DNA from: Maribacter spongiicola
GTDB lineage: Bacteria; Bacteroidota; Bacteroidia; Flavobacteriales; Flavobacteriaceae
Assembly: GCF_004364165.1 (NCBI RefSeq)
Contig: NZ_SOAY01000011.1
Location: 248,001-312,000, forward strand
Length of the DNA stretch: 64,000 bases
Direction of reading: 5' to 3'
Under the pieces are notes generated by a model, which was not told where the DNA came from, ran no database searches, and saw only the letters and a list, made by a program, of their open reading frames with translations. Positions 8,177-17,567 of this stretch are shown piece after piece; position 1 is the first letter of the stretch, and every line of letters begins with the position of its first letter. The translations under genes were made by a program, and so were the position numbers.

Positions 8177-8194
8177 CTATTTCCCGATACAAAA
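8177..8194. other. Candidate attachment-site core at the 3' end of mnmE
   Basis: The last codons of mnmE (FCIGK plus stop) read on the minus strand TTTTGTATCGGGAAATAG. This is the same gene position as the 18-bp attachment repeat of Salmonella genomic island 1. The integrase begins 172 bases beyond it. I found no second copy in 1-8176, so the partner repeat should be off the left edge. The exact crossover bases are not determined. Confidence 0.45.
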
Positions 8195-9574
8195 ATTAGC
8201 AAAAATATTTCCCAACAATTCATCATTGGTTACTTGACCTGTGATTTCGCCTAAGTGGTATAATGCTTCTTTAACATCGATTGCCATAAGGTCGCTTGAA
8301 AGATTTGCTTTCATTCCGAACTGTACTTTTTCTATTTCTTCCAATGCTTTTAACAAAGAGTCGTAGTGGCGCGTATTGGTTACTATAGTTTCATTATTGC
8401 GAAGTGCACCTGTATTTACAAATTCTAAAAGGCTGTTTTGCAATTCCTCAACACCTTCGCCAGTTTTTGCAGATAGATACCTAACGTCGTCTAAATATGC
8501 ACCAATTTTATTTTTATCGTCTTTAGAAAGGGTGTCTGCTTTATTAACCAATAACACTAATGGTTTTTGCGGATTCTGATTTTTTATCTTTTCAAAATCG
8601 ATAACAATATTCTTTAATTTTTTGTCGTCATCTAATATTTTTGAGCCATCAACCAATAGCAAAACTACTTGTGCTTGCTCTATCTTTTCAAACGTTCGCT
8701 TAATACCCATGCCTTCCACAACATCTTGTGTCTCGCGAATACCTGCGGTGTCTATAAATCGAAATCCTATTCCCCCAATTGATATTTCATCTTCGATGGT
8801 ATCACGTGTGGTACCTGCAATATCTGATACTAACGCGCGCTCCTCATTTAAAAATGCATTTAAAAGTGTTGATTTACCTACATTGGGTTCGCCTACGATA
8901 GCAACGGGAATTCCATTTTTAATTACGTTTCCTACTGCAAAAGAATCTATTAAGCTTTGTAATACTTTTTGAATTCGGGTAAGTAGTTCTTTAAACTGAG
9001 TACGATCCGCGAATTCAACATCTTCTTCAGAAAAATCGAGTTCTAGTTCAATTAAGGAGGCGAAATTTAATAGCTCGGTTCGTAACTGCTTTATTTCATT
9101 ACTGAATCCGCCACGCATTTGTTGCACGGCAATTTGATGGCTAGCGGCATTATCACTAGAAATTAAATCGGCAACTGCTTCTGCCTGACTCAAATCCATC
9201 TTACCATTCAAGAATGCTCTTAATGTAAACTCACCCGCATCTGCTGTTCTACATCCGTTTCTAAGAAACAACTGAATAATTTGTTGTTGTATATATGGTG
9301 AACCGTGGCAAGATATTTCTATGACGTTTTCTCCTGTATAAGAGTGCGGATCTTTAAAAATTGATATTAGTGCTTGGTCCAGTACATTTTTTCCATCCTT
9401 TATATATCCTAAATGTATGGTGTGACTTTTTTGATTTTCAAGAATTTTACCTGAAACGGATTCAAAATGTTTGGAGACAATTGTAATTGCATCTGTGCCT
9501 GAAAGTCTAATAATTGCAATGGCTCCCGCGCCTGCAGGAGTTGCTAATGCTATTATGGTATCGTTTTGAATCAT
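8177..9574 (-). CDS. mnmE: tRNA modification GTPase MnmE
   Basis: A 465-residue enzyme that, with MnmG, makes the 5-carboxymethylaminomethyl modification of wobble uridine in tRNA. The N-terminal formyl-tetrahydrofolate-binding domain starts DTIIALATPAGAGAIAIIR. The G domain has GEPNVGKST (228-236), DTAGIRET and NKAD. The C-terminus ends in FCIGK with the conserved cysteine. Length is normal and the reading frame is intact to its natural stop, so the island next to it has not damaged the product. Confidence 0.97.
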   Translation of the reverse strand: MIQNDTIIALATPAGAGAIAIIRLSGTDAITIVSKHFESVSGKILENQKSHTIHLGYIKDGKNVLDQALISIFKDPHSYTGENVIEISCHGSPYIQQQIIQLFLRNGCRTADAGEFTLRAFLNGKMDLSQAEAVADLISSDNAASHQIAVQQMRGGFSNEIKQLRTELLNFASLIELELDFSEEDVEFADRTQFKELLTRIQKVLQSLIDSFAVGNVIKNGIPVAIVGEPNVGKSTLLNAFLNEERALVSDIAGTTRDTIEDEISIGGIGFRFIDTAGIRETQDVVEGMGIKRTFEKIEQAQVVLLLVDGSKILDDDKKLKNIVIDFEKIKNQNPQKPLVLLVNKADTLSKDDKNKIGAYLDDVRYLSAKTGEGVEELQNSLLEFVNTGALRNNETIVTNTRHYDSLLKALEEIEKVQFGMKANLSSDLMAIDVKEALYHLGEITGQVTNDELLGNIFANFCIGK

Positions 9575-9685
9575 CTTGCAAAAATAATCAATTATTAACT
9601 GTTGTAGTTTTCTTAATTTAATTGCATTTTGTTTTCAGTATATAATTATATAGTAATTTCGCATGCTATAAAATGTAATTTAAAA

Positions 9686-10114
9686 ATGAAAAAAGTATTT
9701 GTATTGTTAGTGTTCTTATTTATTTCTTCTTTCGGCATCGCTCAAACGGAGGTTCCTGAAACTACTGAAGAAATAACTGTTGCTCAGGAAAAAGAAATGC
9801 AACAAGTAAAGGAGAATGTAGAGAAAGCAAAAGCTGAAGCTAAGAAAGAAAAGAAAGCTGCTGCAGCTAAAAAGAAAGAAGAGGCAGCAAAAAAGAAAGA
9901 AGAAAAGCTTCAAAAGCAAATTGATTCTAAAGCAAAATCTATTTCTAAAGAAGAAAAAAAGGTGGAAAAATTAAAGGGTCAGCTTGAAAAAGGAAAACTT
10001 AAAGGAACACTTTCTCCTGTTGATATTCAGAAAATAGAAGATAAGGTTGCTAAGAGTCAAATGAAAATTATGAAGGAGCAAGAGAAGCTTAAAAAATTGA
10101 ATAGAAAACTATAA
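9686..10114 (+). CDS. Secreted Lys/Glu/Ala-rich coiled-coil protein, function unknown
   Basis: A 142-residue protein starting MKKVFVLLVFLFISSFGIAQ, a signal peptide with likely cleavage after IAQ. The rest is almost entirely charged helix with runs such as KAEAKKEKKAAAAKKKEEAA and a second half containing KEEKKVEKLKGQLEKGKLKG, so a long coiled coil in the periplasm is likely. An upstream in-frame start at 9629 adds 19 residues that spoil the signal peptide, so I prefer 9686. Low complexity makes homology unsafe; resemblance to TolA is probably compositional only. It is divergent from mnmE. Confidence 0.7.
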   Translation: MKKVFVLLVFLFISSFGIAQTEVPETTEEITVAQEKEMQQVKENVEKAKAEAKKEKKAAAAKKKEEAAKKKEEKLQKQIDSKAKSISKEEKKVEKLKGQLEKGKLKGTLSPVDIQKIEDKVAKSQMKIMKEQEKLKKLNRKL

Positions 10115-10187
10115 TTTCTTCAAAACTTGTAACAATTTACGACTTTATGCGTCTTATTTGTAGTATTCATCATTAAATCAATCAAAA

Positions 10188-10556
10188 ATGGAACTAGTAA
10201 ATAAAAACGCAGTAGTTGTTCGAGAAGACCGTAATTTGTTGGTCATTACTCATTTATCTCAATATTTAGATTTTGTAACAGGATTTGGCGGACTCGTAGT
10301 ACCGCTGGTAATTTGGTTAACTACCAAAGATTCTGTTATAGGTATGGATGAGCATGGTAAATCTGTAATCAACTTTCAATTAACGTTACTCTTATATCTT
10401 GTAATCGGAATTCCTGGTATTTTATTATTCGGACTCGGTATCTTATTATTAATATTCGCAGGAATTTTATCAATTGCAATGCCTGCAGTAAATGCAATAA
10501 AAGCAAGTAACGGAGAATCGCCTAGTTACTTTGGTACCATACGGTTTATATCGTAA
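10188..10556 (+). CDS. DUF4870 family small membrane protein
   Basis: A 122-residue protein with three hydrophobic segments (about 24-45, 65-82 and 84-105). It carries the DUF4870 pattern: HLSQYLDFVTGFGGLVVPLV, then SVIGMDEHGKSVINFQLT, ending with a short YFGTIRFI-type tail. The family is related to Tic20-like membrane proteins and has no settled function in bacteria. It stands alone after the coiled-coil gene and is followed by a strong hairpin terminator shared with dnaN. Confidence 0.8.
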   Translation: MELVNKNAVVVREDRNLLVITHLSQYLDFVTGFGGLVVPLVIWLTTKDSVIGMDEHGKSVINFQLTLLLYLVIGIPGILLFGLGILLLIFAGILSIAMPAVNAIKASNGESPSYFGTIRFIS

Positions 10557-10573
10557 TCACGTTATAAAACAAA

Positions 10574-10605
10574 AAAAAGGGTCAGTTTAATAACTGACCC
10601 TTTTT
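10574..10605. terminator. Bidirectional intrinsic terminator between the DUF4870 gene and dnaN
   Basis: AAAAAGGGTCAGTT, loop TAAT, AACTGACCCTTTTT: a perfect 14-bp stem with A- and T-runs on its two sides, placed between convergent genes. Confidence 0.9.
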
Positions 10606-10624
10606 AGTTTATAAATTTTAAGTA

Positions 10625-11743
10625 CTAGCTGTTAAGCATAACAGGCATTACTAACATCGTTACAAATTCACCTTCATCTAAACCATCGGTTGGGGTAAGT
10701 ATACCTGCACGATTTGGTAGACTCATTTCTAACGAAACTTCATCAGAACCTAAATTATTCAGCATTTCAGTCAAGAATCTTGAGTTAAAGCCAATTTGCA
10801 TATCATCACCTTGGTAAGAACATGTCAATCTTTCTTCAGCCTTGTTTGAGTAATCAATATCTTCTGCAGAAATATTTAATTCGGCACCCGCTATTTTTAA
10901 GCGTATTTGGTGTGTAGTTTTATTGGAGAAAATAGAGACCCTTCTTACTGAGCTCAAAAATTGATTTCTAGCGATAGTAAGTTTATTCGGATTCTCCTTT
11001 GGTATTACAGCTTCGTAATTTGGGTATTTACCATCAATTAGTCTACAAATCAATTCTGTTTCTTCAAAGCTGAATTTCGCATTGCTCTCGTTGTACTCGA
11101 TTAGTACATCAGATTCGCTACCTGCCAATATACCTTTTAATAATGTTAAAGGTTTTTTAGGCATAATGAATTCTGCTACTTGAGAAGCTCTTACATCTGT
11201 ACGTTGGTATTTTACCAATTTATGAGCATCTGTAGCAACAAAAGTTAAGTTCTCTGTGGAAAACTGAAAAAAGACACCGCTCATTACAGGTCTTAAATCA
11301 TCATTACCGGCTGCAAAAATTGTTTTATTGATAGCTGTTGCTAAAATATCACCAAGTAATGTCGTAGAACTTGGGCTGGATAATTCAACTGCTTTTGGAA
11401 ATTCTGCTCCGTCTGCATAAGCCAAAGCATATTTACCATGGTTAGAACTAATTTCTACCGTATTGTTATCTTCAACAACAAACGTTAGTGGTTGCTCAGG
11501 AAATGTTTTCAAGGTTTCTAAAAGCAATCTTGCCGGTACTGCAATAGTACCTTCGCTATCTGAATCTACTTTTATAACCGAACTCATGGTTGTTTCTAAG
11601 TCAGAGGCTGACACCGTTAGTTTATCCTTTTGCAAATCGAACAGAAAATTATCTAAGATCGGTAACGTGTTACTGTTGTTAATAACACCTCCTAATATTT
11701 GAAGTTGTTTTAGCAAATAGGTACTTGAAACTATAAATTTCAT
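10625..11743 (-). CDS. dnaN: DNA polymerase III beta sliding clamp
   Basis: A 372-residue clamp that encircles DNA and tethers the replicative polymerase. It begins MKFIVSSTYLLKQLQILGGV and shows the three-fold clamp organisation, with TLPILDNFLFDL in domain 1, DLRPVMSGVFFQF in domain 2 and the C-terminal VTMLVMPVMLN. No dnaA or recF lies beside it, as is usual in Bacteroidota where dnaN is not in a dnaA operon. The 278-base interval to the DUF62 gene holds no gene; a possible -7 element (TATCTTTG on the minus strand) is listed separately. Confidence 0.97.
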   Translation of the reverse strand: MKFIVSSTYLLKQLQILGGVINNSNTLPILDNFLFDLQKDKLTVSASDLETTMSSVIKVDSDSEGTIAVPARLLLETLKTFPEQPLTFVVEDNNTVEISSNHGKYALAYADGAEFPKAVELSSPSSTTLLGDILATAINKTIFAAGNDDLRPVMSGVFFQFSTENLTFVATDAHKLVKYQRTDVRASQVAEFIMPKKPLTLLKGILAGSESDVLIEYNESNAKFSFEETELICRLIDGKYPNYEAVIPKENPNKLTIARNQFLSSVRRVSIFSNKTTHQIRLKIAGAELNISAEDIDYSNKAEERLTCSYQGDDMQIGFNSRFLTEMLNNLGSDEVSLEMSLPNRAGILTPTDGLDEGEFVTMLVMPVMLNS

Positions 11744-11827
11744 TCTTTATTTTTTATTGATATTTCAATTGAAGTTTTCAAAAGAAATAGGTTTAAACTC
11801 CTGATCGTTGGCAGTTTTAGTTACCAA

Positions 11828-11835
11828 CAAAGATA
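11828..11835 (-). promoter_or_regulatory. Possible -7 element of the dnaN promoter
   Basis: The minus strand reads TATCTTTG here, matching the Bacteroidota -7 consensus TAnnTTTG. A TTTG lies at 11860-11863, 24 bases further upstream, slightly beyond the usual 17-23 base spacing. It lies 85 bases before the dnaN start. I see nothing else in 11744-12021. Confidence 0.35.
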
Positions 11836-12021
11836 TTTTAATTGCCCTTTTTAAGGAAACAAACTTATTAACAGTTTATACTTGATACGCGCGTTGTATA
11901 GCACTAGGTATTACTACATTAAGCCTGTTATATCCACTTTTGTCAATTAGTTATTAACTTTTGCCATTTAGATTATTGTTGAAATTACGATTAAATTTTC
12001 TTGAAGTCATCGCATCTGCAA

Positions 12022-12852
12022 TTATTCGAAATCTACCATAATAGTATCTCTGTAATCTAATCCTAATAGGGTAGAGGCACCACCAACTGTTGTAAGGTTG
12101 CTCTTGTAGATTGCCAGCTCAATGAAATCTGATGAATTAAATATAGCCAATAAATCGCCAGCACTTTTACGCTGCGATTTTTCTAGACTGTAATCTATAA
12201 AGTCATTATATGTTTTGTGAATCTTGGTAATCTTATGATTTCGCACAAATAAGGTAAAACCTTTGTCTTTGCGGTAAGCATCAAACAGATTTTTGCGAAT
12301 ATTGGTCACAACATTGCCATAGTTATCAATGTAAATAACACTACCAATAATTTTTTTGCCGTCTTCTGTAATTCTTGGAGCAAACTCACGTAAATCATTT
12401 AGCTCTGTAAATGGCTTGCCAACAATTTCTAACGTACCCCCACGGGCAATATGACAGGCTACCTGAATAAACACGTTTAAAACAGGAAAGGAATTTGCAA
12501 TAGAGTCGGGCAGGTTAATTTCAACTACCTTGTCCGGAGTCATTTCTGAGGTGATAAGCCCAATGACACCGGTGTTTGCGCTAATAAAATAATGTCCGTT
12601 TACTAATGCTACAATATGCTTGTTATCTGGCGTTTCTTCTGAGTCTACACCTACAATATGTATGGTGCCCTTCGGAAAACTTTTGTATGAATTAGATAAT
12701 ATATAAGCACATTCTTGAATATTGAACGGCATGATGTCATGCGAAATATCAACAATTTTAGCATCGGGTAATTCTGTATATATGGAGCCTTTTAATACGG
12801 CTACAAAGTGATCTTTTAATCCGAAATCTGTTGTTAGGGTAATGATTGCCAT
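12022..12852 (-). CDS. DUF62 family SAM hydroxide adenosyltransferase (SAM hydrolase)
   Basis: A 276-residue member of the fluorinase/chlorinase superfamily. Characterised bacterial DUF62 enzymes mostly split S-adenosylmethionine with water or hydroxide into adenosine and methionine. The family start MAIITLTTDFGLKDHFVAVLKG and the segment AKIVDISHDIMPFNIQ carry the conserved Asp residues. GSVIYIDNYGNVVTNI lies in the C-terminal domain. Halogenation is unlikely without dedicated neighbours, so SAM hydrolase is the better reading. It is divergent from phoH, with 128 bases between. Confidence 0.85.
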   Translation of the reverse strand: MAIITLTTDFGLKDHFVAVLKGSIYTELPDAKIVDISHDIMPFNIQECAYILSNSYKSFPKGTIHIVGVDSEETPDNKHIVALVNGHYFISANTGVIGLITSEMTPDKVVEINLPDSIANSFPVLNVFIQVACHIARGGTLEIVGKPFTELNDLREFAPRITEDGKKIIGSVIYIDNYGNVVTNIRKNLFDAYRKDKGFTLFVRNHKITKIHKTYNDFIDYSLEKSQRKSAGDLLAIFNSSDFIELAIYKSNLTTVGGASTLLGLDYRDTIMVDFE

Positions 12853-12871
12853 ACAGCAATGTTGATATGTT

Positions 12872-12906
12872 TTTGGTTAGTCGAACTTAAAATTTGCTTA
12901 AATTTG
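12872..12906 (+). promoter_or_regulatory. Possible promoter of phoH-purC
   Basis: TTTG (12872-12875), 23 bases, then TAAATTTG (12899-12906) fits the Bacteroidota -33/-7 pattern at the long end of the spacing range. It lies 75 bases before the TTG start of phoH. Confidence 0.4.
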
Positions 12907-12980
12907 ATATACAAAATTAAACAAAAAACAGCGATTAAAAATATTCTTCGCTAACTATAAATCATAATAAAACTGACTGT

Positions 12981-13934
12981 TTGAACGAGATAATTCTAGA
13001 ACTTACCGAAATAAGCCCGAGAGAGTTTTTTGGGCAACAAAATGAGCATATTGATTTATTGAAAAAATATTTTCCAAAACTGAAAATAGTCGCCCGCGGC
13101 AATAAGATTAAGGTTTTCGGAGATCAAGATCTTTTAGAAGAATTCGAAAAACGTTTCGATATGCTTACGCAGCATTTTGTAAAATATAATAAATTAGATA
13201 AAAATAGTATTGAAAGACTGTTGACCAGTTCTGAAGATGATGAGATTAAATCTTCAAAGAATAGCGGCGAAACCCTTGTTCATGGTGTAAGTGGTAGATT
13301 GATAAAAGCGCAAACTGCCAATCAACGTCGATTAGTTGATGCCTCTAAAAAGAACGATATGGTTTTTGCTATTGGTCCCGCCGGTACAGGTAAAACGTAT
13401 ACTGGTGTTGCACTCGCTGTAAAAGCTTTGAAGGAGAAACAGGTTAAGAAGATTATTCTAACCAGACCCGCTGTTGAAGCTGGTGAGAACCTAGGTTTTT
13501 TACCGGGAGATCTAAAAGAAAAGCTTGATCCTTATATGCAACCTTTGTATGATGCGCTAAGAGATATGATCCCTGCCGAAAAATTGGTACATTATATTGA
13601 AAACGGTACCATACAAATTGCCCCTATGGCATTTATGCGTGGTAGAACTTTAGATAATGCATTTGTTATTTTAGATGAAGCTCAGAATACTACGCATGCA
13701 CAAATGAAAATGTTCTTGACCAGAATGGGTAGAAATGCAAGGTTTTTAATTACAGGTGACCCAGGACAAATTGATTTGCCTAGAAGAACTATATCCGGAT
13801 TGAAAGAAGCTTTATTAATTTTGCAAAACGTTCCTGGTATAGAAGTTATTTACTTGGATGATAAAGACGTTATTCGTCATAAACTTGTGAAAGAAGTTAT
13901 TGAGGCTTATAAAACTATTGAACATCACAATTAA
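12981..13934 (+). CDS. PhoH-family ATPase (PhoH-like)
   Basis: A 317-residue cytoplasmic P-loop ATPase of the PhoH/YbeZ group, linked to RNA metabolism and ribosome maturation. An N-terminal KH-like region ([20 protein letters not shown], then [12 protein letters not shown]) is followed by Walker A GPAGTGKT (about 133-140) and Walker B with [18 protein letters not shown]. The start codon is TTG at 12981: the sequence from [11 protein letters not shown] matches the normal PhoH N-terminus and no ATG is available before residue ~61. purC follows 8 bases later, so the two are probably co-transcribed. Confidence 0.93.
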   Translation: MNEIILELTEISPREFFGQQNEHIDLLKKYFPKLKIVARGNKIKVFGDQDLLEEFEKRFDMLTQHFVKYNKLDKNSIERLLTSSEDDEIKSSKNSGETLVHGVSGRLIKAQTANQRRLVDASKKNDMVFAIGPAGTGKTYTGVALAVKALKEKQVKKIILTRPAVEAGENLGFLPGDLKEKLDPYMQPLYDALRDMIPAEKLVHYIENGTIQIAPMAFMRGRTLDNAFVILDEAQNTTHAQMKMFLTRMGRNARFLITGDPGQIDLPRRTISGLKEALLILQNVPGIEVIYLDDKDVIRHKLVKEVIEAYKTIEHHN

Positions 13935-13942
13935 AATTTTAC

Positions 13943-14899
13943 ATGTCAAAGAATACTATTTACGAAACTGAATTTAATTTCCCGGGTCAGAAAAATGTCT
14001 ATAAAGGCAAAGTAAGATCTGTATATACCTTAGAGAACGATATGTTGGTCATGGTAGCAACAGATAGGTTGTCTGCGTTTGATGTGGTGATGCCAAAGGG
14101 TATACCATATAAAGGTCAAATTCTAAACCAGATCGCTACTCAAATGATGTCTTCTACAGAAGATATTGTACCAAATTGGTTAATAGCTACTCCTGATCCA
14201 AATGTGGCCGTTGGTGTTGCTTGCGAGCCTTTTAAAATTGAAATGGTTATTCGTGGTTATTTATCTGGTCACGCGGCTAGAGAATACAAACTAGGTAAAA
14301 GAATGCTTTGTGGTGTTGCAATGCCCGAGGGGATGAAAGAGAATGATAAATTCCCTAGTCCAATTATTACTCCTGCAACCAAGGCAGAAATGGGAGACCA
14401 CGATGAAGATATCTCTAAAGAGGATATTTTAAGCAAAGGAATAGTTTCTGCGGATGATTATGCGGTATTAGAAAAGTATACCTACGCACTTTTTCAAAGA
14501 GGAACAGAGATAGCTTCCGAAAGAGGATTGATTCTGGTAGATACCAAATATGAATTCGGAAAAACTAAAGAAGGTAAAATTGTTTTAATTGATGAGATAC
14601 ACACTCCCGATTCTTCAAGATACTTTTATTCTGATGGATATCAACAACGACAAGATGCCAATGAACCTCAAAAGCAACTTTCTAAAGAGTTTGTAAGGCA
14701 GTGGTTAATTGCAAATAATTTTCAAGGTTTAGAAGGACAAAAAGTACCGCACATGAGCGATGAGTATATTGACTCAGTTTCTGAAAGGTATATCGAACTT
14801 TACGAGCATATTACTGGTGAGCATTTTGTAAAGGCAGATACTACACACATTAATGATCGTATCAATAGAAACGTACTGAATTATTTGGATAGTCTTTAA
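13943..14899 (+). CDS. purC: Phosphoribosylaminoimidazole-succinocarboxamide synthase
   Basis: A 318-residue SAICAR synthase that joins CAIR with aspartate using ATP in purine synthesis. Visible motifs are [20 protein letters not shown] with [18 protein letters not shown] after it, [16 protein letters not shown] [19 protein letters not shown], and [21 protein letters not shown] with SRYF following. Length suits the longer Bacteroidota form. It is coupled to phoH upstream and meets the exonuclease gene tail-to-tail, with a hairpin over both stop codons. Confidence 0.96.
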   Translation: MSKNTIYETEFNFPGQKNVYKGKVRSVYTLENDMLVMVATDRLSAFDVVMPKGIPYKGQILNQIATQMMSSTEDIVPNWLIATPDPNVAVGVACEPFKIEMVIRGYLSGHAAREYKLGKRMLCGVAMPEGMKENDKFPSPIITPATKAEMGDHDEDISKEDILSKGIVSADDYAVLEKYTYALFQRGTEIASERGLILVDTKYEFGKTKEGKIVLIDEIHTPDSSRYFYSDGYQQRQDANEPQKQLSKEFVRQWLIANNFQGLEGQKVPHMSDEYIDSVSERYIELYEHITGEHFVKADTTHINDRINRNVLNYLDSL

Positions 14900-14908
14900 T
14901 AGACTATC
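14888..14908. terminator. Hairpin over the convergent purC and exonuclease stop codons
   Basis: GATAGTCT, loop TTAAT, AGACTATC forms a perfect 8-bp stem. The purC stop (TAA, 14897-14899) is in the loop and the exonuclease stop (14904-14906) is in the right arm. There is no clear T-run, so termination strength is uncertain. Confidence 0.45.
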
Positions 14909-15560
14909 TAAGTAAATATTTAAGTGAGAAATTTTTCTTTTCCTTTAAACGAGAAATGATTTTTAAGAAGGCGACTGCCGTTATGTAGGCGTCGCCTAAT
15001 GCGGTATGTCTATCCTTCTTAGATATTGAAAATTTATCTGCAAGCTCATCTAGTGTATAATTAGTTTTTGGCTGAACTAAATATGATTTAATAAGGGTTT
15101 TTTTATAAATAACTCCTGTATCCAATACCGTATTTTTTAATTTAGGTAATCCATTTCTTTCTAATGCTGTATTAAGCATACCCATGTCAAAACCGGCATG
15201 GTGTGCTATTATGATTGCATTACCTACATAGTCAAGAAATTTCTCTAGCGCTAAAGTTTCACTAATACAGTCTCGTTGCCCGTTTTTTAGTAGTCCGTGT
15301 ACATGAACTGTATCCTTGTTGAATTTTTCTTGTTCAAGATAAATATCAAATACTTCTTGTACAGAAATAGTCTCTTTTTTAATTTTTACAGCACCAATAG
15401 AAAGTATTCGGTCTTCTTCAAAACTAAACCCGGTTGTTTCGGTATCTAAAACAACAAATACAAGATCTTCAAAATTTTTATTTTGAGTCTCCTTAAATAA
15501 ATTGGCATAGTTTATCCAAAACTCCGGTAGATTTTTAGGTGTTTTTCTAAATAATCCCAT
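14904..15560 (-). CDS. DnaQ-like 3'-5' exonuclease (DEDDh)
   Basis: A 218-residue exonuclease of the polymerase-epsilon/DnaQ fold. Exo I is VVLDTETTGFSFEEDRILSI (Asp and Glu at about 37-39), Exo II is IIAHHAGFDMGMLN, and Exo III is HTALGDAYITAVAF with the catalytic His and Asp. It starts at an ATG overlapping by one base the stop of the upstream cNMP/CBS/DUF294 gene (TAATG), so it is translationally coupled to it. Whether it is a true proofreading subunit or an RNase T/oligoribonuclease-like nuclease cannot be told; the pairing with a nucleotidyltransferase-like gene suggests a separate role. Confidence 0.88.
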   Translation of the reverse strand: MGLFRKTPKNLPEFWINYANLFKETQNKNFEDLVFVVLDTETTGFSFEEDRILSIGAVKIKKETISVQEVFDIYLEQEKFNKDTVHVHGLLKNGQRDCISETLALEKFLDYVGNAIIIAHHAGFDMGMLNTALERNGLPKLKNTVLDTGVIYKKTLIKSYLVQPKTNYTLDELADKFSISKKDRHTALGDAYITAVAFLKIISRLKEKKNFSLKYLLR

Positions 15561-17479
15561 TAGCCTAAAATATTAGTAACCTTAAAACGTAGGGTTATCA
15601 ATTCTTGAATTTCTTTAATTGCTTTAAAGGTACGCTTCAATTTCATTTTTTCTTGCTTACTCAATTGACCTAGCTGAATAAAGCGCCCTGAATCATGATT
15701 AGCCAATCCTTGTCGTGTTCTAAACTTCAATAATGCTTTAGTGGCATAAGAGCAAGCCATGTACAACTCTTGATTATTGGGTTCTAATTCTGCCAACTTC
15801 TCATACCTTTCCCAAGTGTTGCTAATTGCTTTTACTGAATGTGATAATATCAAAACCCTGGCAGCATCGATTAAAGGTCTTAATGCCCTACTTTTTAGGT
15901 CGAAAGAATCTTTGTGCTGCCCATCTTGCTCTACAACAAATTGCCTAAAAAACCCTGTTGGTGACGGACTCTGTAATGCCCCATTTGCCAAGTGCACTAA
16001 GAAAATGGGGTAATTGCCAACAGTTCTGAATATGTGTTCAGACATATTATCCAATAAACTACGCTCACCATATGCCAAACTGTAATCGAAAAATATGGAG
16101 GACATTAGTACTTCGTTCGGTCCGGGGTTACCTATCCAGTAGGATAATTTATTTTTCCATTCTTGTAAGCTTAAACACCATTTAGGGTTAGATGCCATCA
16201 TATCTGCAGGGCAGTATTCGTAACCTATAGTATTTAATCCTTTGGTTACATGCTTTGAAAGTTCTAAAAAGTATGTTGTAGTTTTTGGTAAATCTTCTTC
16301 AGGAACATCTTCAAAAACCAAGGCATTATCTTGATCTGTATGTAAAAGTTGCTCGCTTCTACCTTGACTACCTAATGCCAACCAAGCAAATTTTACAGGC
16401 GGTGGAGCGTCCATTCTTGCAAGAGAAATTTCAACAACCTGTTTTATGCAGGTATCATTTAGTTCTGAGATAATTTTAGCAATTAAGCCCAACGGAATAT
16501 TTTGCTCTAAATACCCGCTCAAAAGCACCATAACACTTTTTCTGATTTGCTTTATCTTTTTAATTTTCGAGGTACGTTTAATGGCTTTTACCAACACGGC
16601 TGGGTTATCACCTAAAGAAACCATAACGTCATGCTTAGATAAAATACCTAATGCAGTAGAATTTGGGGTGCCGTCTTGGGTAATGACCAAATGACTGATG
16701 TTACTTTTCATCATGGCCATTTGTGCTTGGGTAATCGTAAGATTCTTTTGGTAAGTGATTACTGGTGCGGTCATAATTGTTTTTACCGAAGCTGTAATAG
16801 GCTGCTCACCAGAAATTACTTTATTTCTAAAATCTTTATCTGTTATTATGCCCACAGGTAAATCGTTGCTAGTAACTAGAATAGAGCCGATTTTCTTTTT
16901 TGACATGATATCGGCAGCTTTTTTAATGGTTGTTCTTGTAGAACAGGTTACCAATTTTTTTGAATAGCTGGCTAATTGTAAATCGGGTAATACGACCTCT
17001 TTGGTGACTTCTTCTTCATCTTCATTTTCAAAGAGTTGTCCTTTTTGGTCTTTTGCATAAGGATTTCGGGTGTTGGAGGCAAAACTCTCCATCAAAAAAA
17101 TACTTACCTGCTCGTTCTTTTTTGCAATAGGTTTAAAAATATCAATGGGTATCCCGTAGAGAATACTCTCTTCGTGTGCTCTAGCTTCTAATTTATAATT
17201 TTCATTGGCAAAGAGAGGGCGTAATCCAAAAATATCACCTTCGTCGCAATAGTCTAGAACATTCGAAGAGGCAGCGTTATTTAAGGTAACGGCACCTTTA
17301 TGAACTAAGTAAAAATGAGCATGCTGAGGTTCATCTACGGTAAAAATAATACTGTTCTTTTCTTTGTAGACAATTAATACTTGTTCAGCAAGCTGAAATA
17401 TCGATGTGCTGTCAAGAAGATTAAATGGCGGGTAGTTTTTTATAAAGTCGGCTACCCTTTCAGAAATCAGGTTTTTCAT
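15560..17479 (-). CDS. cNMP-binding / CBS-pair / DUF294 putative nucleotidyltransferase
   Basis: A 639-residue cytoplasmic protein built of a cyclic-nucleotide-binding domain (about 20-135), two CBS repeats (about 170-300; KKIGSILVTSNDLPVGIITDKDFR and MKSNISHLVITQDG) and a DUF294 nucleotidyltransferase-like domain with LALGSQGRSEQLLHTDQDNAL (GS and DxD, near 365-385). A DUF294_C helical region closes it. The architecture suggests an adenylyl- or uridylyl-transfer enzyme controlled by nucleotide ligands; the target is unknown. Downstream overlap with the exonuclease makes a two-gene unit. Domain calls are safe; substrate and reaction are not known. Confidence 0.85.
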   Translation of the reverse strand: MKNLISERVADFIKNYPPFNLLDSTSIFQLAEQVLIVYKEKNSIIFTVDEPQHAHFYLVHKGAVTLNNAASSNVLDYCDEGDIFGLRPLFANENYKLEARAHEESILYGIPIDIFKPIAKKNEQVSIFLMESFASNTRNPYAKDQKGQLFENEDEEEVTKEVVLPDLQLASYSKKLVTCSTRTTIKKAADIMSKKKIGSILVTSNDLPVGIITDKDFRNKVISGEQPITASVKTIMTAPVITYQKNLTITQAQMAMMKSNISHLVITQDGTPNSTALGILSKHDVMVSLGDNPAVLVKAIKRTSKIKKIKQIRKSVMVLLSGYLEQNIPLGLIAKIISELNDTCIKQVVEISLARMDAPPPVKFAWLALGSQGRSEQLLHTDQDNALVFEDVPEEDLPKTTTYFLELSKHVTKGLNTIGYEYCPADMMASNPKWCLSLQEWKNKLSYWIGNPGPNEVLMSSIFFDYSLAYGERSLLDNMSEHIFRTVGNYPIFLVHLANGALQSPSPTGFFRQFVVEQDGQHKDSFDLKSRALRPLIDAARVLILSHSVKAISNTWERYEKLAELEPNNQELYMACSYATKALLKFRTRQGLANHDSGRFIQLGQLSKQEKMKLKRTFKAIKEIQELITLRFKVTNILG

Positions 17480-17567
17480 TTATTAAAGTTAGCGTAATAT
17501 AGGTTTATAAAAAAGGACATCCATTTATACAACTACAAATTAAAAGGAGCTTATTTTTAAAACAGAT

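Noticed and set aside
9686..10114. TolA-like protein of the Tol-Pal system
   Set aside because: The similarity is only Lys/Ala/Glu composition; no membrane anchor with TolA motif, no C-terminal TolA domain and no tol neighbours.
11744..12021. Possible replication origin next to dnaN
   Set aside because: No cluster of TTATCCACA-type DnaA boxes is visible; one TATCCACT-like string is not enough, and in Bacteroidota dnaN position does not mark the origin.
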